Counted from the stretch's first letter, positions 11,901 through 24,747 are shown. The stretch: DNA of 64,000 bases from Apostichopus japonicus (GCF_037975245.1 NC_092575.1:4953501-5017500), one strand, 5' to 3'. Notes: a model not told the origin generated them from the letters alone. A program made the numbers and translations.

Positions 11901-14900
11901 CCTTTCCATTTCGTCTTCTACCATGGCGTAAAGAGTCTTAAACCGTTCAGGATTTTCGCTGTGCTTCTTCCTTAATTTCTGTATCGGGAGGGACCAAAAA
12001 TAGAAACAAAGAAGGAAGGAAAGAGAGAAAATAAGTGAAACCAATTTTTACCACGGAAATGGGTTCGTGGGTCGAAAGCTCTCGTTTGAACACTGTTCTA
12101 CACTGTACATTAAAAGCCATGCTTCAAGTGTTTGTTTTAAAAGGTGCGAGACTTTCTCCTGGTGTGAGGGGTCTGTTGTAGTGATGAACACTATAAACTA
12201 AAACAAGCAAGTATATACATTATTTTTTTTGTACGGTCACAGGGCCGTGTTACACAGCAAGCATTGGGTATTGGTAAACTTAGCCGCTTTTGATAAAATA
12301 TCTTGGTTTAACTCACGCTTATATTTCCGTTGACATCACTTTTGACGAAAACGAAAGCTGTAGATCCCATTTTATCTGCAGGAGAGTGAGAGAAGAAACG
12401 TCAAATTAAATATCATGATTAAGAATAGATGGCCCTGCTGCCCCCCTCCCCCCAAAATGGTAAAAATACTGTATTCTCATCACTTTAAAAGAAGCTGTTG
12501 CTATACAAGGCTGTTACCCATGAACTACATTAACCTCCAAGTGTTGTCAAATCACCATTGCACAGTAGAATCCCCTTTCCTAAATCAATTAAATGGAGTC
12601 ACACATGGCAGTACTGTACTTTAAGGAATTGAAGACTCGCCCCAAACAGCGTGCTGCCATGTTTAATAAGTTAAAGTCCTTTCCGTTGCTTGCAAGTGAA
12701 GTTTTTCTCTTGTCGCTGCAAAATGCAGACAGTAATGAAACGTGATACCTTGTTATCTATAGCTGGACCTGAGATGTCCATCGCTGTATCATTTGTACAC
12801 TGTGCTATGGGTATTGACCGCAGCTGTATGTACTGCATGTACCCTAGTGTCTAATTATTGACGGTAGCAAGATGTGTGTGTATTTTCTAGGATCGATGGT
12901 GGTGTCTAACACTTCTCTTACACCTCATTTGAAACTAGGTCAGATTACCGGCATTAGACGTTTCTTTTTGCGCCGGTCTTCACACCCTTTAAGTATTGCA
13001 CAAAGTGGTGTTTCTTACTTTCTGGTGACATTGCTGGAAACAATGTCTTAGAACACTTTGAAGGAACATATTTTCACTGTTGTCCATGACATAAATCTCT
13101 CATAAATAGTATAGTTCTAGTTACTGGTAAGTATTTAACAATTACTTTTTTTTTTTTTTCAAGTTAAAACAACACATTTTAAAGCACCTTCAAAGGCATG
13201 ATTTCTTAAACTTTTTTTGCTCAACAAGTCAATGGTTGCACATTGAGTTAACCCCCCCCCCCATCCCCAACCATCTCCTGCTTACAATATCTGTATTGTC
13301 ACTGGCCACCCCCTCCCCCACCCCACAGTTACCAGTAAGTGCTCTCACGCACTCATGTATTAACTAAGATTACTACAACAGTGCTTACCAATCTTTTCTA
13401 AAATTGTGAGTTAATTCGAAACAAATAAATTTTAGTTTGCCAAACTAAATCTGATTAGCAGTGTATCCTCTTTCTCATATCCATTGCTTCATTTTTTTTG
13501 AAAGATATATTCCATTTTACAGTACTGTACTGCAGAGCTGCTATCTTGTGTATATAATCTATCTAGCTATCTTAACGACCATGCCATAGACTCATGGTAA
13601 TTATTGACAAGAGTACAGTCCAAAGTCACAACTCCAAATGCGTACTTTTCAGATATAACTTCAATATTTAATCTGATGGTCCTGATAAAACAATATATGA
13701 AGAATTGATATTGACTTGTTGAATTAATATATTCATTATTTGTTGACTTAGTTTTGTTATCACAGTTTTAAATTATTAAGTATTATTTAAAGCAAACAGC
13801 TGAGTACTTTCATGGGATTAAATGAGTCACCATACTGTACATTTGCAAGATTAACCAGAAATGTGTCTGCCTGAGTTTACACAGCCTTCAAAAATCTTCT
13901 TTGTTTGAAATAATGAGCAGAGCACAATTCAAGACTATAACCTCCTCCTCCGTACCAGATTGTTATCTGCAAAGTACAGTTAGTTAGTTGTACAGTGTAG
14001 GCCTATATAGCTAGTCACCCTGCTATACACTAATAGTCAACATGTATACAGTAGCCATAGGCTTTCAGTCGAACAGCCATTTTGAAAAGTAAGACTTAAA
14101 TGACAATATTTTATAAACACCCAACCGAGACACTGCTACCACTAAGTAGACATCACAAGATTGTTTGTCTTGTGGGTGCAGAAAGAATTGAAAAGCACAA
14201 ATCATCATTAAGAACATGTAAGTACTCTACTGCAGGTACTTTCTAATGCTACTGTATAGTAGGGAGTAAAGGGGTTACAACTTTCTTTCAGGGGCACCTC
14301 GGCGAACACTGAGGGCATGACGGAATTTTACCCCCTGTGCCATCTCAAGCACTGTGATTTTCAAACGTTTTCAATTTTTTCAACTCCAATCAATGCTATT
14401 TGGAGTGTTGGCTCCAATCTTGGAGTGTTGAAAATCTTGGAGTGTTGAGAATCTTGGAGTGTTAGCTCAGTGGTTAACGCCTGTGCCTTTCAATCATAAG
14501 GTCCCCTGTTCGAGTCACTCCCAGATTAATGTATGTTGTCCAGTTACAGAGTTGTTGACAATTCATAATGATGGAAGTTAAATATGAATGTAAGAGACTG
14601 ACTTGGGTCAGCTTTCGGCTTTGATAAGCCAATGAGGCTTCTTCGCAAGTTCCTGCTTGCAGGAGGATCTAATATACATACATTTGCAACCATTATCAGA
14701 AAACATTCTCCTGGAGATTTTCCAGTGAATCAATGAGTTTCCAAAGAGGGTACTTTCATTCCCATCAGTGTAAGACCAGTGGAAGTTACTTTATTTTCAC
14801 AACAGACATTTGTTTCTTGTGAAACTTCAGTTTAAAAAAACCATGCTGGGCATGAACTAAAGAATGCAAAACCGAATTACATAAAGGTTGCTTTGTAAGG

Positions 14901-15394
14901 TGAATTTGTAATCAGTATACAGGTATGCAAAATGAGGAACTTTAAATACATCTCTACCGTAACACCCACCACACATTATGAAGAAAGTTAATGCATCATG
15001 TCATCTCCGTTTAGGTTTGGCAGAAAGAACAAAAAGCAATTCATCTGAGGGAATAATTTGGTGTTCAATTTTTGTGTGGCAGTTTCAAAGTCCCTGACTT
15101 TTGTCTCTTATAAATACTATAAAGTCCACAGAAAAAAAAAGTTGTTAAATCTTTGCACTTGTTTAGAAATTTGAACATTTTGCATCGCACACAAAAAATG
15201 CCAAACAAAAATTGAACACTGAGATGCGATATGGGATAAATTATCCCCTGCCTCTACTAACCTAAGAGTGGAATCACGGACTGCTCACTTGCATCTAGAA
15301 ACGATTCGGTTTCTATCCGGCCATCCTCTGGTACCTTGAGGTACTTCTTCGTCAGTTGACCGTGAAAAGACCTCTTCTCTGAATCCCCCGACAT
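8935..15394 (-). CDS. GLTP: Glycolipid transfer protein, complete five-exon gene
   Basis: Coding exons on the minus strand: 15394-15262, 12375-12317, 11978-11848, 10111-9970 and 9114-8935. Lengths 133, 59, 131, 142 and 180 join without a frame break into 214 codons plus TGA; human GLTP has 209. All introns are GT-AG. The protein starts MSGDSEKRSF and contains KSDVNGNIS, PERFKTLYAMVEDEM, ALIWLIRGLNFICTFVQLL and ALKVHHGFLAR, matching the family order. The glycolipid headgroup residues known from human GLTP (D48, N52, K55, W96, H140) correspond to D58, N62, K65, W105 and H146. The family moves glycosphingolipids between membranes from the cytosol; there is no signal peptide. Human W142 corresponds to Phe148. 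Intron 1 (2.9 kb) carries a TTAA-flanked MITE and a SINE. The ATG is the first in this exon, and upstream UTR exons were not located. Confidence 0.93.
12625..12988. mobile_element. TTAA-flanked MITE, copy 1 (Kolobok/T2-like)
   Basis: A 364-bp element is bracketed by TTAA at 12621-12624 and 12989-12992. Its ends are imperfect inverted repeats (TTGAAGACTCGCCC at the left; GTCTTCACACCC at the right). The body matches, in reverse orientation, the element at 18119-18465. TTAA duplications with an AAAGGG-type end recall the T2/Kolobok MITEs described in Xenopus; piggyBac-type mobilisation is the alternative. It lies inside GLTP intron 1 and has no coding capacity. Confidence 0.7.
13245..13325. repeat. 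C-rich low-complexity tract in GLTP intron 1
   Basis: Eleven C at 13252-13262 are followed by further C-rich stretches. It lies within the large first intron of GLTP, which otherwise shows no exon-like frame. Confidence 0.6.
14400..14690 (+). mobile_element. tRNA-derived SINE, copy 1
   Basis: A tRNA-like head begins at 14456 (GGAGTGTTAGCTCAGTGGTT). It has an A-box-like TAGCTCAGTGG, a B-box-like TGTTCGAGTCA, and acceptor arms GGAGTGT/TCACTCC that pair at six of seven positions. A body containing GGCTTCTTCGCAAGTTCCTG and a CATA-rich tail follow. The same element lies inverted at 60704-60960. The head is preceded by three more short copies of TTGGAGTGTTG (14400-14455), probably a local slippage of its 5' end. 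It lies in GLTP intron 1, antisense to the gene. Confidence 0.8.
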
Positions 15395-15971
15395 AGCTAA
15401 TTGATAAGTAGTGAGGTGCTTAAAAGGTTAATTAAGTAAGTAATGTGGACAGTCTTGAATCCTCTGAAAATCTGACAAAATAATCAACAAAATTTGAAGA
15501 TTTGAAATTACGCACATTTTGGTTCAATCAACATATTTAACTGTAATGAAATTCCTGTACAGGCGTAAAAAAATATGTTGAAACATTCTATTGCCATTGG
15601 TTAGATAATACAGTAGCTTCAGCCTTCTTACATAAACTTCTATGATTAATCTGCATGTGATTTTGATATTTTACAAAGCAAAATATATTTCATGTATGAT
15701 ACTGCAGAGGAGACTTACACATATGCTACCATTAAATACCAAGCATCTATATTGAGAAGGAACTAGGGCCTATAGATGCCTATTTTCAGAAAGGGTATAA
15801 ATATCAAAGTAGGGTAGGTCTACCATCATTATTACACAATTTTAGGTCATTAGGCTAGTTTACCACCAGTTATATGAGGCTACATAGTTAATAACTACTA
15901 TTACCAGTACCAGGCTTAGCCTGCTGAAATTGTCAACCTTCTTTAGCATATATAGAGTAGTAACTAGCAGC

Positions 15972-16953
15972 ATGGTGACTTCGAAGTTCGGACACTTAAG
16001 ACTTAAAACACCCCAAAACTAAATCTTCTGGTCTAAATCACCAGAAAATATACTTCATATGGTGGGAGAATTGTGTTATAGCACGATACACGGCCAAACT
16101 TTCTTTCCTGCAAACTGTTTTCACGTTGTTTTCCAAGAAGATTCTTCGTGATTGTGGAACTGGTATTTCTTTGCTAGAGTATTGCGAAGTTCGGACACGC
16201 AACCCACAGTGTGGCGCTGGTGATAAAATTGGTGGCGCAGTTGCTTTTTCAGTAATATAACAGACTTCATAGATCTCCGTCATTTTATTGACTAATATGT
16301 AAGTAATTTCTTGCACACGGGCCATTTTGGAGAGAAAATAACAGTAGCTTCGTACTTTTTGGTGAAATTTGGCTCTTCCTGTCAGTTGTCTTTTTAAAAT
16401 CGTGTATTTCTTAGGGTGTCCGAACTTCGCAGTATGCCGAACTTCGCACTACTGACTACACTAGTAGGATGGTGACTTCGAAGTTCGGACACTTAAGACT
16501 TAAAACACCCCAAAACTAAATCTTCTGGTCTAAATCACCAGAAAATATACTTCATATGGTGGGAGAATTTTGTTATAGTACGATACACGGCCAAACTTTC
16601 TTTCCTGCAAACTGTTTTCACGTTGTTTTCCAAGAAGATTCTTCGTGATTGTGGAACTGGTATTTCTTTGCTAGAGTATTGCGAAGTTCGGACACGCAAC
16701 CCACAGTGTGGCGCTGGTGATAAAATTGGTGGCGCAGTTGCTTTTTCAGTAATATAACAGACTTCATAGATCTCCATCATTTTATTGACTAATATGTAAG
16801 TAATTTCTTGCACACGGGCCATTTTGGAGAGAAAATAACTGTAGCTTCGTACTTTTTGGTGAAATTTGGCTCTTCCTGTCAGTTGTCTTTTTAAAATCGT
16901 GTATTTCTTAGGGTGGCCGATCTTCGCAGTATGCCGAACTTCGCACTACTGAC
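15972..16953. repeat. Two near-identical tandem copies, period 497 bp
   Basis: Copies start with ATGGTGACTTCGAAGTTCGG at 15972 and 16469. They end near 16456 and 16953 with GCCGAACTTCGCACTACTGAC and differ at only a few bases. Each unit has inverted ends built from CGAAGTTCGGACAC, plus an internal GCGAAGTTCGGACACGC. A 95-codon minus-strand frame is preserved in both copies (16325-16038 and 16822-16535), starting MARVQEITYILVNKM and differing at three residues. I do not recognise the peptide. It may be chance preservation in a young duplication of a MITE-like element. It lies about 0.6 kb upstream of the GLTP start codon. Confidence 0.85.
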
Positions 16954-17970
16954 TATAGTAACTAGTATAGACTAGTATACAGTAGGTACATTGAACCCCA
17001 TTGGTATCATTCACCTCGAGGGAACAGCCCAGCCTAGACCTTCTCCAGTCCCGGTCCAACCAGTTTGGTTAAACTAAAGTTCTATCCAAGTACACGCTTA
17101 TCTAAAAGCTTGGACTTAACAAGTTAGATACAATGATTCCCTCCACGATGGTTAGGCTACCGCACTCTAAAATAGAGCCTGTACAGGAACCCTTACACAT
17201 TTCCTAGGCCTAACCAACAAAGTACTAGTAATAGTATAGAGGCTGTATTGTGGTTGGTCTATTTAGGTTTCCTTATCTGAACACCAAAAATAGCGTAAGG
17301 AAACAAGCCTTTCTCATAATGTTACCTGTTTGCCTTCGGCTAAGGATGGAATATTAGGTAATCTTGAATGCCAACTTGATGAAGACCGTGGACACCTTCC
17401 GTGTGTTTTGTGTGCACTGGAGCTTTAATTAGTAAGTAGGCTAGTGAGTGTTTCAATTCACCCATCGAATATAAAATGACCTGGAACTCTTGTTCCACCG
17501 TAAAAAACGTGCCTACCAATGGAAGGTCATGTGACGTGCTGATAGGCAAGTGCTACTAACATATGATTTAACCATAGAAATTGAACTAGGAGAATCACTG
17601 ACACAGTGAATCGCCGTGTGTTTAAGCAGTGGGCCTTGGACAAAGTGAGGGCGCTTTGCGTTATACGGCAAACGCCAAATCATTTGTACGTATCCATACA
17701 TACATTGTGCATTCGACTTTGAAACTGAATTTGATTTTACCCGCTGTTTGTACTTTGCACTCAACAGAGACATGTCGTGGCGACCAGAGTGGTAAGAACC
17801 AACTTTGAAAAAAAAAAAAAAAAAATCTCGTCCAAGTGGTGTGTTTTGTGCAACTTTTAATGTCTGGAAAGTGTCATTTCCGGTATCTGAGAGGCACATG
17901 GCAAACTTGCTTGTATTATTTTAGTGCTCCACTCAAACAGTGTCATATATAGTTATCAGAACAAAATCAA
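16954..17970. other. Spacer between the tandem duplication and FReD unit A
   Basis: No gene is supported. Overlapping minus-strand frames at 17340-17549 and 17513-17899 lack recognisable domains, and one runs through a 20-nt A/T homopolymer near 17810. GLTP 5' UTR exons or promoter could lie here but no motif decides it. Confidence 0.4.
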
Positions 17971-18118
17971 ACAAGAGATACGTAGACACATACCGTGTTG
18001 TTGTGCAAAACAACACTTGAAATATTACTCCCTGAATCTGATCGCTTTCTTAATTGCACGTCAGACTCTGTACATAATCAAATTCAACCATAAGCCACAT
18101 ATTCCGTATTTGACTTAA

Positions 18119-18465
18119 AGGGTGTGAAGACTTGCGCACAAATAAACGTATCATCTGACCTTGTTTCGAATGAGGTGTAACAGAAGTGTTACACACCACC
18201 AACGATCCCAGAAAATACACACAACTTGCTACCGTCGGTAATTAGACACTGGTGTATGGTCAATAAAATACAGCTACGGTCAATACCCACAACACAGTGT
18301 ACATAGCAGCGTGGACATCTCAGGACGTATAGATAAAATATAACAAGGTATCACGTTTCATTACTGTCTGCATTTTGTAGCGACAAGAAGAAAACGTCAT
18401 TTGCAAGCAACGGATAGTGAATTTTTCAGAGCGCGGCACGCGGTTTGGGCGAGTCTTCATTGCCT
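18119..18465. mobile_element. TTAA-flanked MITE, copy 2 (Kolobok/T2-like)
   Basis: A 347-bp element lies between TTAA at 18115-18118 and TTAA at 18466-18469. It is the inverted homologue of 12625-12988. Its ends read AGGGTGTGAAGACTTGCGC and, inverted, AGGCAATGAAGACTCGCCC. Units B and E lack it at the same place, so it inserted after the units separated. Confidence 0.75.
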
Positions 18466-19449
18466 TTAAACATATTTTATATTCCATAAATTTATTAATC
18501 CATGCTAGGCATGTCGATTTGATGGCATTATGTAATAATATGTAGTCCATATGTTAATGTTTCAATGTATGTTACCTTCATAAAGGCTCAACAGTTTCAC
18601 CCAAACTTGACCAAGTATGCGTTATCCCACATCATTCTGTTCACATGACGAATGAAGTAAAATACCTCATAAGGGAAGAGGAAAATGAGAAACAGAGTCC
18701 AGTGCTTTTACAATAATGTAATGTATTATGCTATACGCTACGGAACGGCTGATTGAAAAAGTGTAGCTCAGAGGAATATTTTTCTCTTAATATTACATTT
18801 CACTTATACTTGCAGGAAGTAGACCCAATATTAGTGAAGAAATAATGATTAAAAAAACCAAAATCAATAATACAACGAACTTTAAAAGGCATATCATATG
18901 TTCATATACATGTTTTTGAAGTTATTGTCATAACGGCACTATGATTATATTAATTTTGGAAAGTATATCGCATGCTTCATACACTATGAAGACAATTGTG
19001 AAAGAAACCCTTTCTTGTTACTTCCTTTGTCAGGATTGTTAGATTCTAGTCAATAGCGTTCATGAAAAAATATATTATGAAGGGTCTATAAAATCCCAAA
19101 CATGAAAAAAGAAAAGATATAGCGGAGTAGAAGTAAACAAGTTTAGCAATAAAACAGGTGTCAGCGTACGTCAATATACATATGAGTTGTATTAATTATT
19201 TTGAATCATTCAAGCTATCAATGCCTATACGCATTTTAATGATCTTTCTTCCCTTTTTGATAGTGCAAAGGCAGATTGCGTGATTGATCACCAGTTCACT
19301 TCGAATGCCCGTGTACGAGTACAAGTCCACGAGGGTTGGGGAAGGGTGTGCCAATGCCAATAGCTATGTCACAATACGAGTAAATGGACGGACTCACTAC
19401 GAATCTGGTACCATGAAATTACGTATTCCCAAGTTCTATTATTATAATA

Positions 19450-20010
19450 TTATCTGTTTCTGCAGTAGCGAAGGATAGTTTTTGGCCGAGACTGAAATTA
19501 CAGAATTATTTCTCAGGTGAAATCTCAGTCGGTTGAGAATACAGACTCCTTTAGAAACTTTGCTGCTCAAATAATAAATGTGATGCTTCCAATTTAAAAT
19601 ATTATCAACGTAAACTCCTAAAAATTTAGCAACATTAGAAAACTTGATATGTTTATAGGTATTATTATATGAAGTCCCTTGTACTTGGATAGGATGGACT
19701 ATTGCGAGTAGAAAACATCACAGGACAGGTCTTTTTAACATTAAGTAAAAGCTTGTTAGCCTTGTTTAAGAGTAACAGTTATATAGACAATGGGTCAGGC
19801 ACAGAACAGAACAGGTTAGCGTTGTCAGAATAAAGATTCACTGAGATCCTATCCTTTAAACGATGCTGGTAGTTTTCGTAAAGTAAAGAAATTGACAAAG
19901 GAGAAGATAGGATTTAAAGTTTAAGATTTACAAAAACAATTTAAAATGCTGTTTGGTCTGAAGTTAGAAATCATATGACGATCATCACTTTTTTTGCACA
20001 GTCAGCCCTC
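19450..20010 (-). mobile_element. LINE relic (CR1/L2-like reverse transcriptase tail), unit A
   Basis: Minus-strand frames, broken by stops and frameshifts, give SDNANLFCSVPDPLSI, NKLLLNVKKTCPVMFSTRN and YFKLEASH. These are pieces of the palm and thumb region of a non-LTR reverse transcriptase. The same relic lies at the same distance upstream of copies B, C and E. It cannot be active. Confidence 0.75.
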
Positions 20011-20298
20011 TTACAATTTTAATTTTTTCTTGGAAGGGTATGAAACTTGTCTCATGCAAGTATAAAAAGCAATAACTGAGTAGCTTTGCAATATTAATAA
20101 TAATATTTTTACGATATTTGGAGAGATGTTTTCATAGCCGGGTGAACACGTCGTGATTGGAAACCATTCAATGTGTAAAGTTTACTCGTTGGCTTGGAAA
20201 CTGCTGGTCGTTATCATTCACAAATATTGGTTTCATTATTGCGTCTTGCCATTTCTTATTTTCAGCTCTTTGCTGCTAGTGCTCAAAGATTATCCAGT

Positions 20299-23200
20299 AT
20301 GGATCCAGGACAACTTTTTGTGAATATCATCCTCGTATTGAGTTTTTCAGTCGAAATTTCATCAGCGGGTAGTATGTCATTTTTATAGTAGTATTGAAAG
20401 TCACATATTTGAGTTTTATTTTTATTACCATGGAGCTGCACCAGTAATTCGAAAGAAGCCGTAATTGTAACTCGATGTGTTCGTAAATAGTTTTTTTTCA
20501 GTACTTCAGTAAATATATTTTACGTGCAAACCCTGTATATCAGAACGTGAGATGATGGAAGACAGTAGCTAAGGTATTTTCAACACTGCTTGTACCAAGC
20601 ATTATTGAGTGGAGGTACATGTACAGCAAGAGATGGTTTTACAACGCAATAATAAAGGGATTTTCATTTCTATTTCCAGATTTGTGTGAAGGTCAATTTC
20701 GAACTTCGCCAAGAGAAGGTAAATTACATCCCTGTACTGTATAGTCTATATATTTCTCTCATTACTGATAGCGTTCTTAAGCACTCAAATGCAGATAGAA
20801 TAATAGACTTTAACCAAATTGATGCATTTGCCACAATCTTGATCAGTATTTATTCGTGTCGTGGACACCGATTAATACCACGAAGATTAGAATATTTCAC
20901 GATCAATCATAGTGATTTTCACTCTTAGAAGTTCGTTAATTTATGTTTCCTCACTATTTCGAGTTTCCAATTCCACACAAAACATATATAAAATCTGCGT
21001 TGTGTTATCATTTTGACGGTTAAGAGATAAAAAGACCCACCAAACTACAATCTGTTATTAAACGCTAGCTCCATAATATCAACAGGCATAATCTAGTTTT
21101 AAACATTCAAAATGAACTAATTTCACATACTGTGCAATTCTTCATTGGAATAAATTGCAGTTCTATTGGAATAAAATTACTCATAACCTACCAATTAGAA
21201 GCAGTTTCATATTATGGTATTGACAACATAGATAGTTAATAGTCTTTGAGATCCATGATTGTAATGTCTTTTCAGATGTGAGGAGAGATGTGGCGACATC
21301 ATCTACTGAGAAGAGGGAGACGACGTCTGCACTTATTACTACACCAGGTAATACTTAATGATTAACATTTGTCTATTTATATTTAGCTCATATCGCGTGG
21401 ATACATGGTATATGTCTTACAAAAACATTGGCACAAAAACATTAATTATCAATAATATGAATACTTGTTGGTAGGTCGTCCATTTCTTGCTGATATATAA
21501 AGAAAGCTGCTTATTCTTTGTGCAACAAAATCATTTCATAGACAAAAGAATGTATCACTTAAGTAATAACGCAGCCTTTTTTGATATTGGCAAGCCAACC
21601 CCTTTTCTCAGATACTAAATTTTGTCTACTTTCATCGTTTTGTAATTTAGTATTCCGAAGACTTTTTCAGATTCCTTATCTAACAACGTTACTTGTATAT
21701 GAATAGTTCAGCATTCAGCATGTTAAAACGGTGGTGATCCTTGTGCCAGCTTATACAACTTATTTCCTCTGTTCTTACAATAAGTTCCTCGATCAGAGTA
21801 AATTATAACATACCGCCTCCATTCGATGAATATTAATTGCGTGACAAGTTTATTCGCTCACACACATGTATATTCTATTAGACCATAAGCACGATTTCCT
21901 TCACATCTGCTAATATTTACCTTTATGAAATTTCTTCGTTTATTTATGGCTGCTTGTGTTTTTTCTTTAGACATCGATCCATGTCCACCTAATGAAGTAC
22001 TAAGTACCTGTAAATGTGAGGGTTCTTGTGCCAATCCGTCTTGCAGTTGGACATGTACTGATATTACAACATGTGTGTGTGCTACTGGTTATTTGATGCA
22101 GAATGATGATTGCGTCCCACTACAAGAGTGCGGATGTTACATGAGGCATGAACAAACAGGGAGCGAAACGGTAATACCGGTAAGGAATTTAATTATATTT
22201 TATCTCTTTGACATCGTGTATCATATATGACAATGCTTCGTTTTGACCTAAACATTTGCATAAAGGACCATACAATCCAATAAGACAAAGCACGCCAAAT
22301 TTCCTGATACATCTCGAAAATGATAGGAAGAATAATTTTGCTAACTCAAAGGTTTGTATAAAACAATGTTTCGACAATTTGAAAGTACATTAACATGTGG
22401 ATTTGAATGATTATCAGCTATTAGTGCCAAGATGGTAAGTAATTATTCTTTATCTTCAGAGGAAAGTATGGCAAATTTAATACATATAGAGTCACTATTT
22501 ATTCAACTGACCTGGGGCACTCTTTGTTCACAATATATGTCACTATCGTAAAGAATTATAATCATAGACACCCTCAAAAGGAAATTTTAACACATTGTCA
22601 GTTGATTCTTGTGATGACGTGACTTTAAAAGCATGTATACTTATTTTTGAACGTTTCCTATTTTCAGGATGCTGGATAAATCTATCCAGCATACACTGTT
22701 TGATTGATACAGTGATAAAACTGTTAGATTGATACAGTGATACAATGAAATAATATCAATAATAGAAATGTGACTCAAGACCGTTATTACTCTCCACTGT
22801 CATGATCTGTCACCCTAATTGGACGATTGTGCGACATTGAGCGCATGTTTCACAACATGCTTTTGTTCCCTTCAGGAAGGAGAAACTTACACCTCTCCAA
22901 GCTGTGATAAGACATGTGTTTGCGAAAATGATTACCTCATATGTAACGTCACCGAAGGTTGTGATTTTAACGCAGATTGCGAATATAGGAACGACATACT
23001 GCAGTGTTATTGTCGTCAGGGATACCTCGGTGATGGTCTGAAATGCTACTATTCTGATTGTACGCAATTGTTTAATGACGGAGAAAATGCCAGCGGTGTG
23101 TATGAAATAAAACCTACCAATTGGTCTGGTCCTCCGTTTGAGGTGTACTGCGATATGACTAATGGAGGAGGCTGGACGGTAAGTCGGACACAGAAATGAT

Positions 23201-24747
23201 AGAATGTGACAAAATTAAACTGTCTGGTCCAGGTAAGGTTTTTTAAAAATCTTATACCTTTTAAGTGGAAAAGGAGAGCAAATGATATTTATGTAATGTC
23301 GCTGATTAAATAAAGTGTTCTATTCTTACAGTAGTGTGCCCTAAACCTTTTGGATCTTTATTTTAATGATATTTACAATTGCAGGTATTCCAAAGACAAA
23401 TGAATGGCGCTCAAGATTTTGATCTGTATTGGAGTGACTACAAAGCAGGCTTCGGTAATCTAAGTGAGAACTTCTGGCTTGGAAACGAGAAGATCTACAG
23501 CTTGACAAATCAAAGACGATATGAGCTTCGAATCGACTTGACAAACTTTTACAGTGTTCCATTGTACGCCGTATACGATTCCTTTAACATTACCGACGAA
23601 TCACAAGAATATACTCTACGGCTTGGGAACTACGTTGGGGATGCAGGTATGTGTCAATGTTCCCCAATAGATTAATTGCTCTATGAAAGATTTATAATTG
23701 AGCTAACTTGGAAGTAGCTTGACCGCCTTTTTCTTTGTTTCTAAACAAAAACACACTGTAAGGGTAATAAATGTCTTAATTGATATGAATTGTGGAACTT
23801 ATTTAGCGTTTTGGGCGGACAGTGTAACTACATAATGCCTGCATATTTGCCTGACTATTGTCCTTTTAATTGTTCACCTTTTCTTAGAATAGTTTTCATA
23901 GTAAGTGCAGTTTCATATTTATATAAATGACCGATGAACATTTCTTCTTACTTTCATAACGTGCTTCATTTTAAACTATAAATTACCACGAAGAACACCG
24001 ACCGAGGGTTTCTTCTCATGTTATCCTCAACCTCCCGCCATCCTTCCATAGAAGTAAACTAGTACTCTCCCTCCACCTCTTATCATGCCGTAATCTTGTC
24101 ATCAAAAATTGTCTTGAAAATAAACTGAATAATGATGATTGTATTAACACAAAACAAAGACGGAACTGTTATTGCTTGCGTAATCAACATATCAGTATGA
24201 ATAGAACCACAGTTTGTGATTGTCTTTCACACAAATATCACTTTACTGGCTTGACTGATTTATTCTCCACGACTCAATTCTCTTGACCGTTTAAATTTCG
24301 ATTCTCGTTAATACCATTTTGGCTTTTGCCAATCTTTACTTTTTTTAAATTGTTTCAAATTTATACTGTAACACACTGAAAAGTGAGACTGTTTGTATCA
24401 CAGTACAACTGGCAACATTAGTACATGTAATCATACATTTCATTCAAGCCGCCTTGTATTTTCCTTTTTCTCACACGTTAACAGGTGACGCGTTATCCTA
24501 CCATAATAACTCCCCTTTCAGCACAAGAGACAATGATAACGATAATTTGGACCACGATTACTCCAGCTCGTACTACAACAATTTAGCTGCTAAACTTCAA
24601 GGTGGATGGTGGTACATGAGTTTGACAGGTGAAGCTTTCTCTTCTCTTAACAGCCCATATGGGACTGACAGCAAGTTTTGGTTGAGTAGTCCAGAACCCC
24701 AAAAAGTAATCTATTATTCAGACATGAAACTCCGGGCAATCGTTTAA
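20299..24747 (+). CDS. Fibrinogen-related protein A: signal peptide, stalk, TIL, EGF-like, FReD
   Basis: Seven exons: 20299-20368, 20680-20718, 21276-21347, 21971-22179, 22876-23178, 23385-23646 and 24485-24747. All have GT-AG sites and keep phase, giving 405 codons. Exon 1 is a signal peptide (MDPGQLFVNIILVLSF). Exons 2-3 form a short Thr/Ser-rich stalk with one Cys. Exon 4 is a ten-Cys trypsin-inhibitor-like (TIL) domain (CPPNEVLSTCKCEG). Exon 5 holds a TIL-associated stretch, an EGF-like run (CYCRQGYLGDGLKC) and the FReD start (PFEVYCDMTNGGGWT). Exons 6-7 complete the FReD: VFQRQMNGAQDF, FWLGNEKIYSLT, GGWWYM. The calcium-site pattern DNDND is kept. The two Cys that normally pair near the end of the FReD are both replaced. 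Likely secreted and possibly a pattern-recognition lectin, by family analogy only. A pyrimidine tract and AG at 20264-20265 suggest a 5' UTR intron. Confidence 0.93.

Noticed and set aside
17513-17899. 128-codon minus-strand open frame
   Set aside because: It includes a run of Phe codons from a homopolymer and is not recognisable; not conserved in other units.
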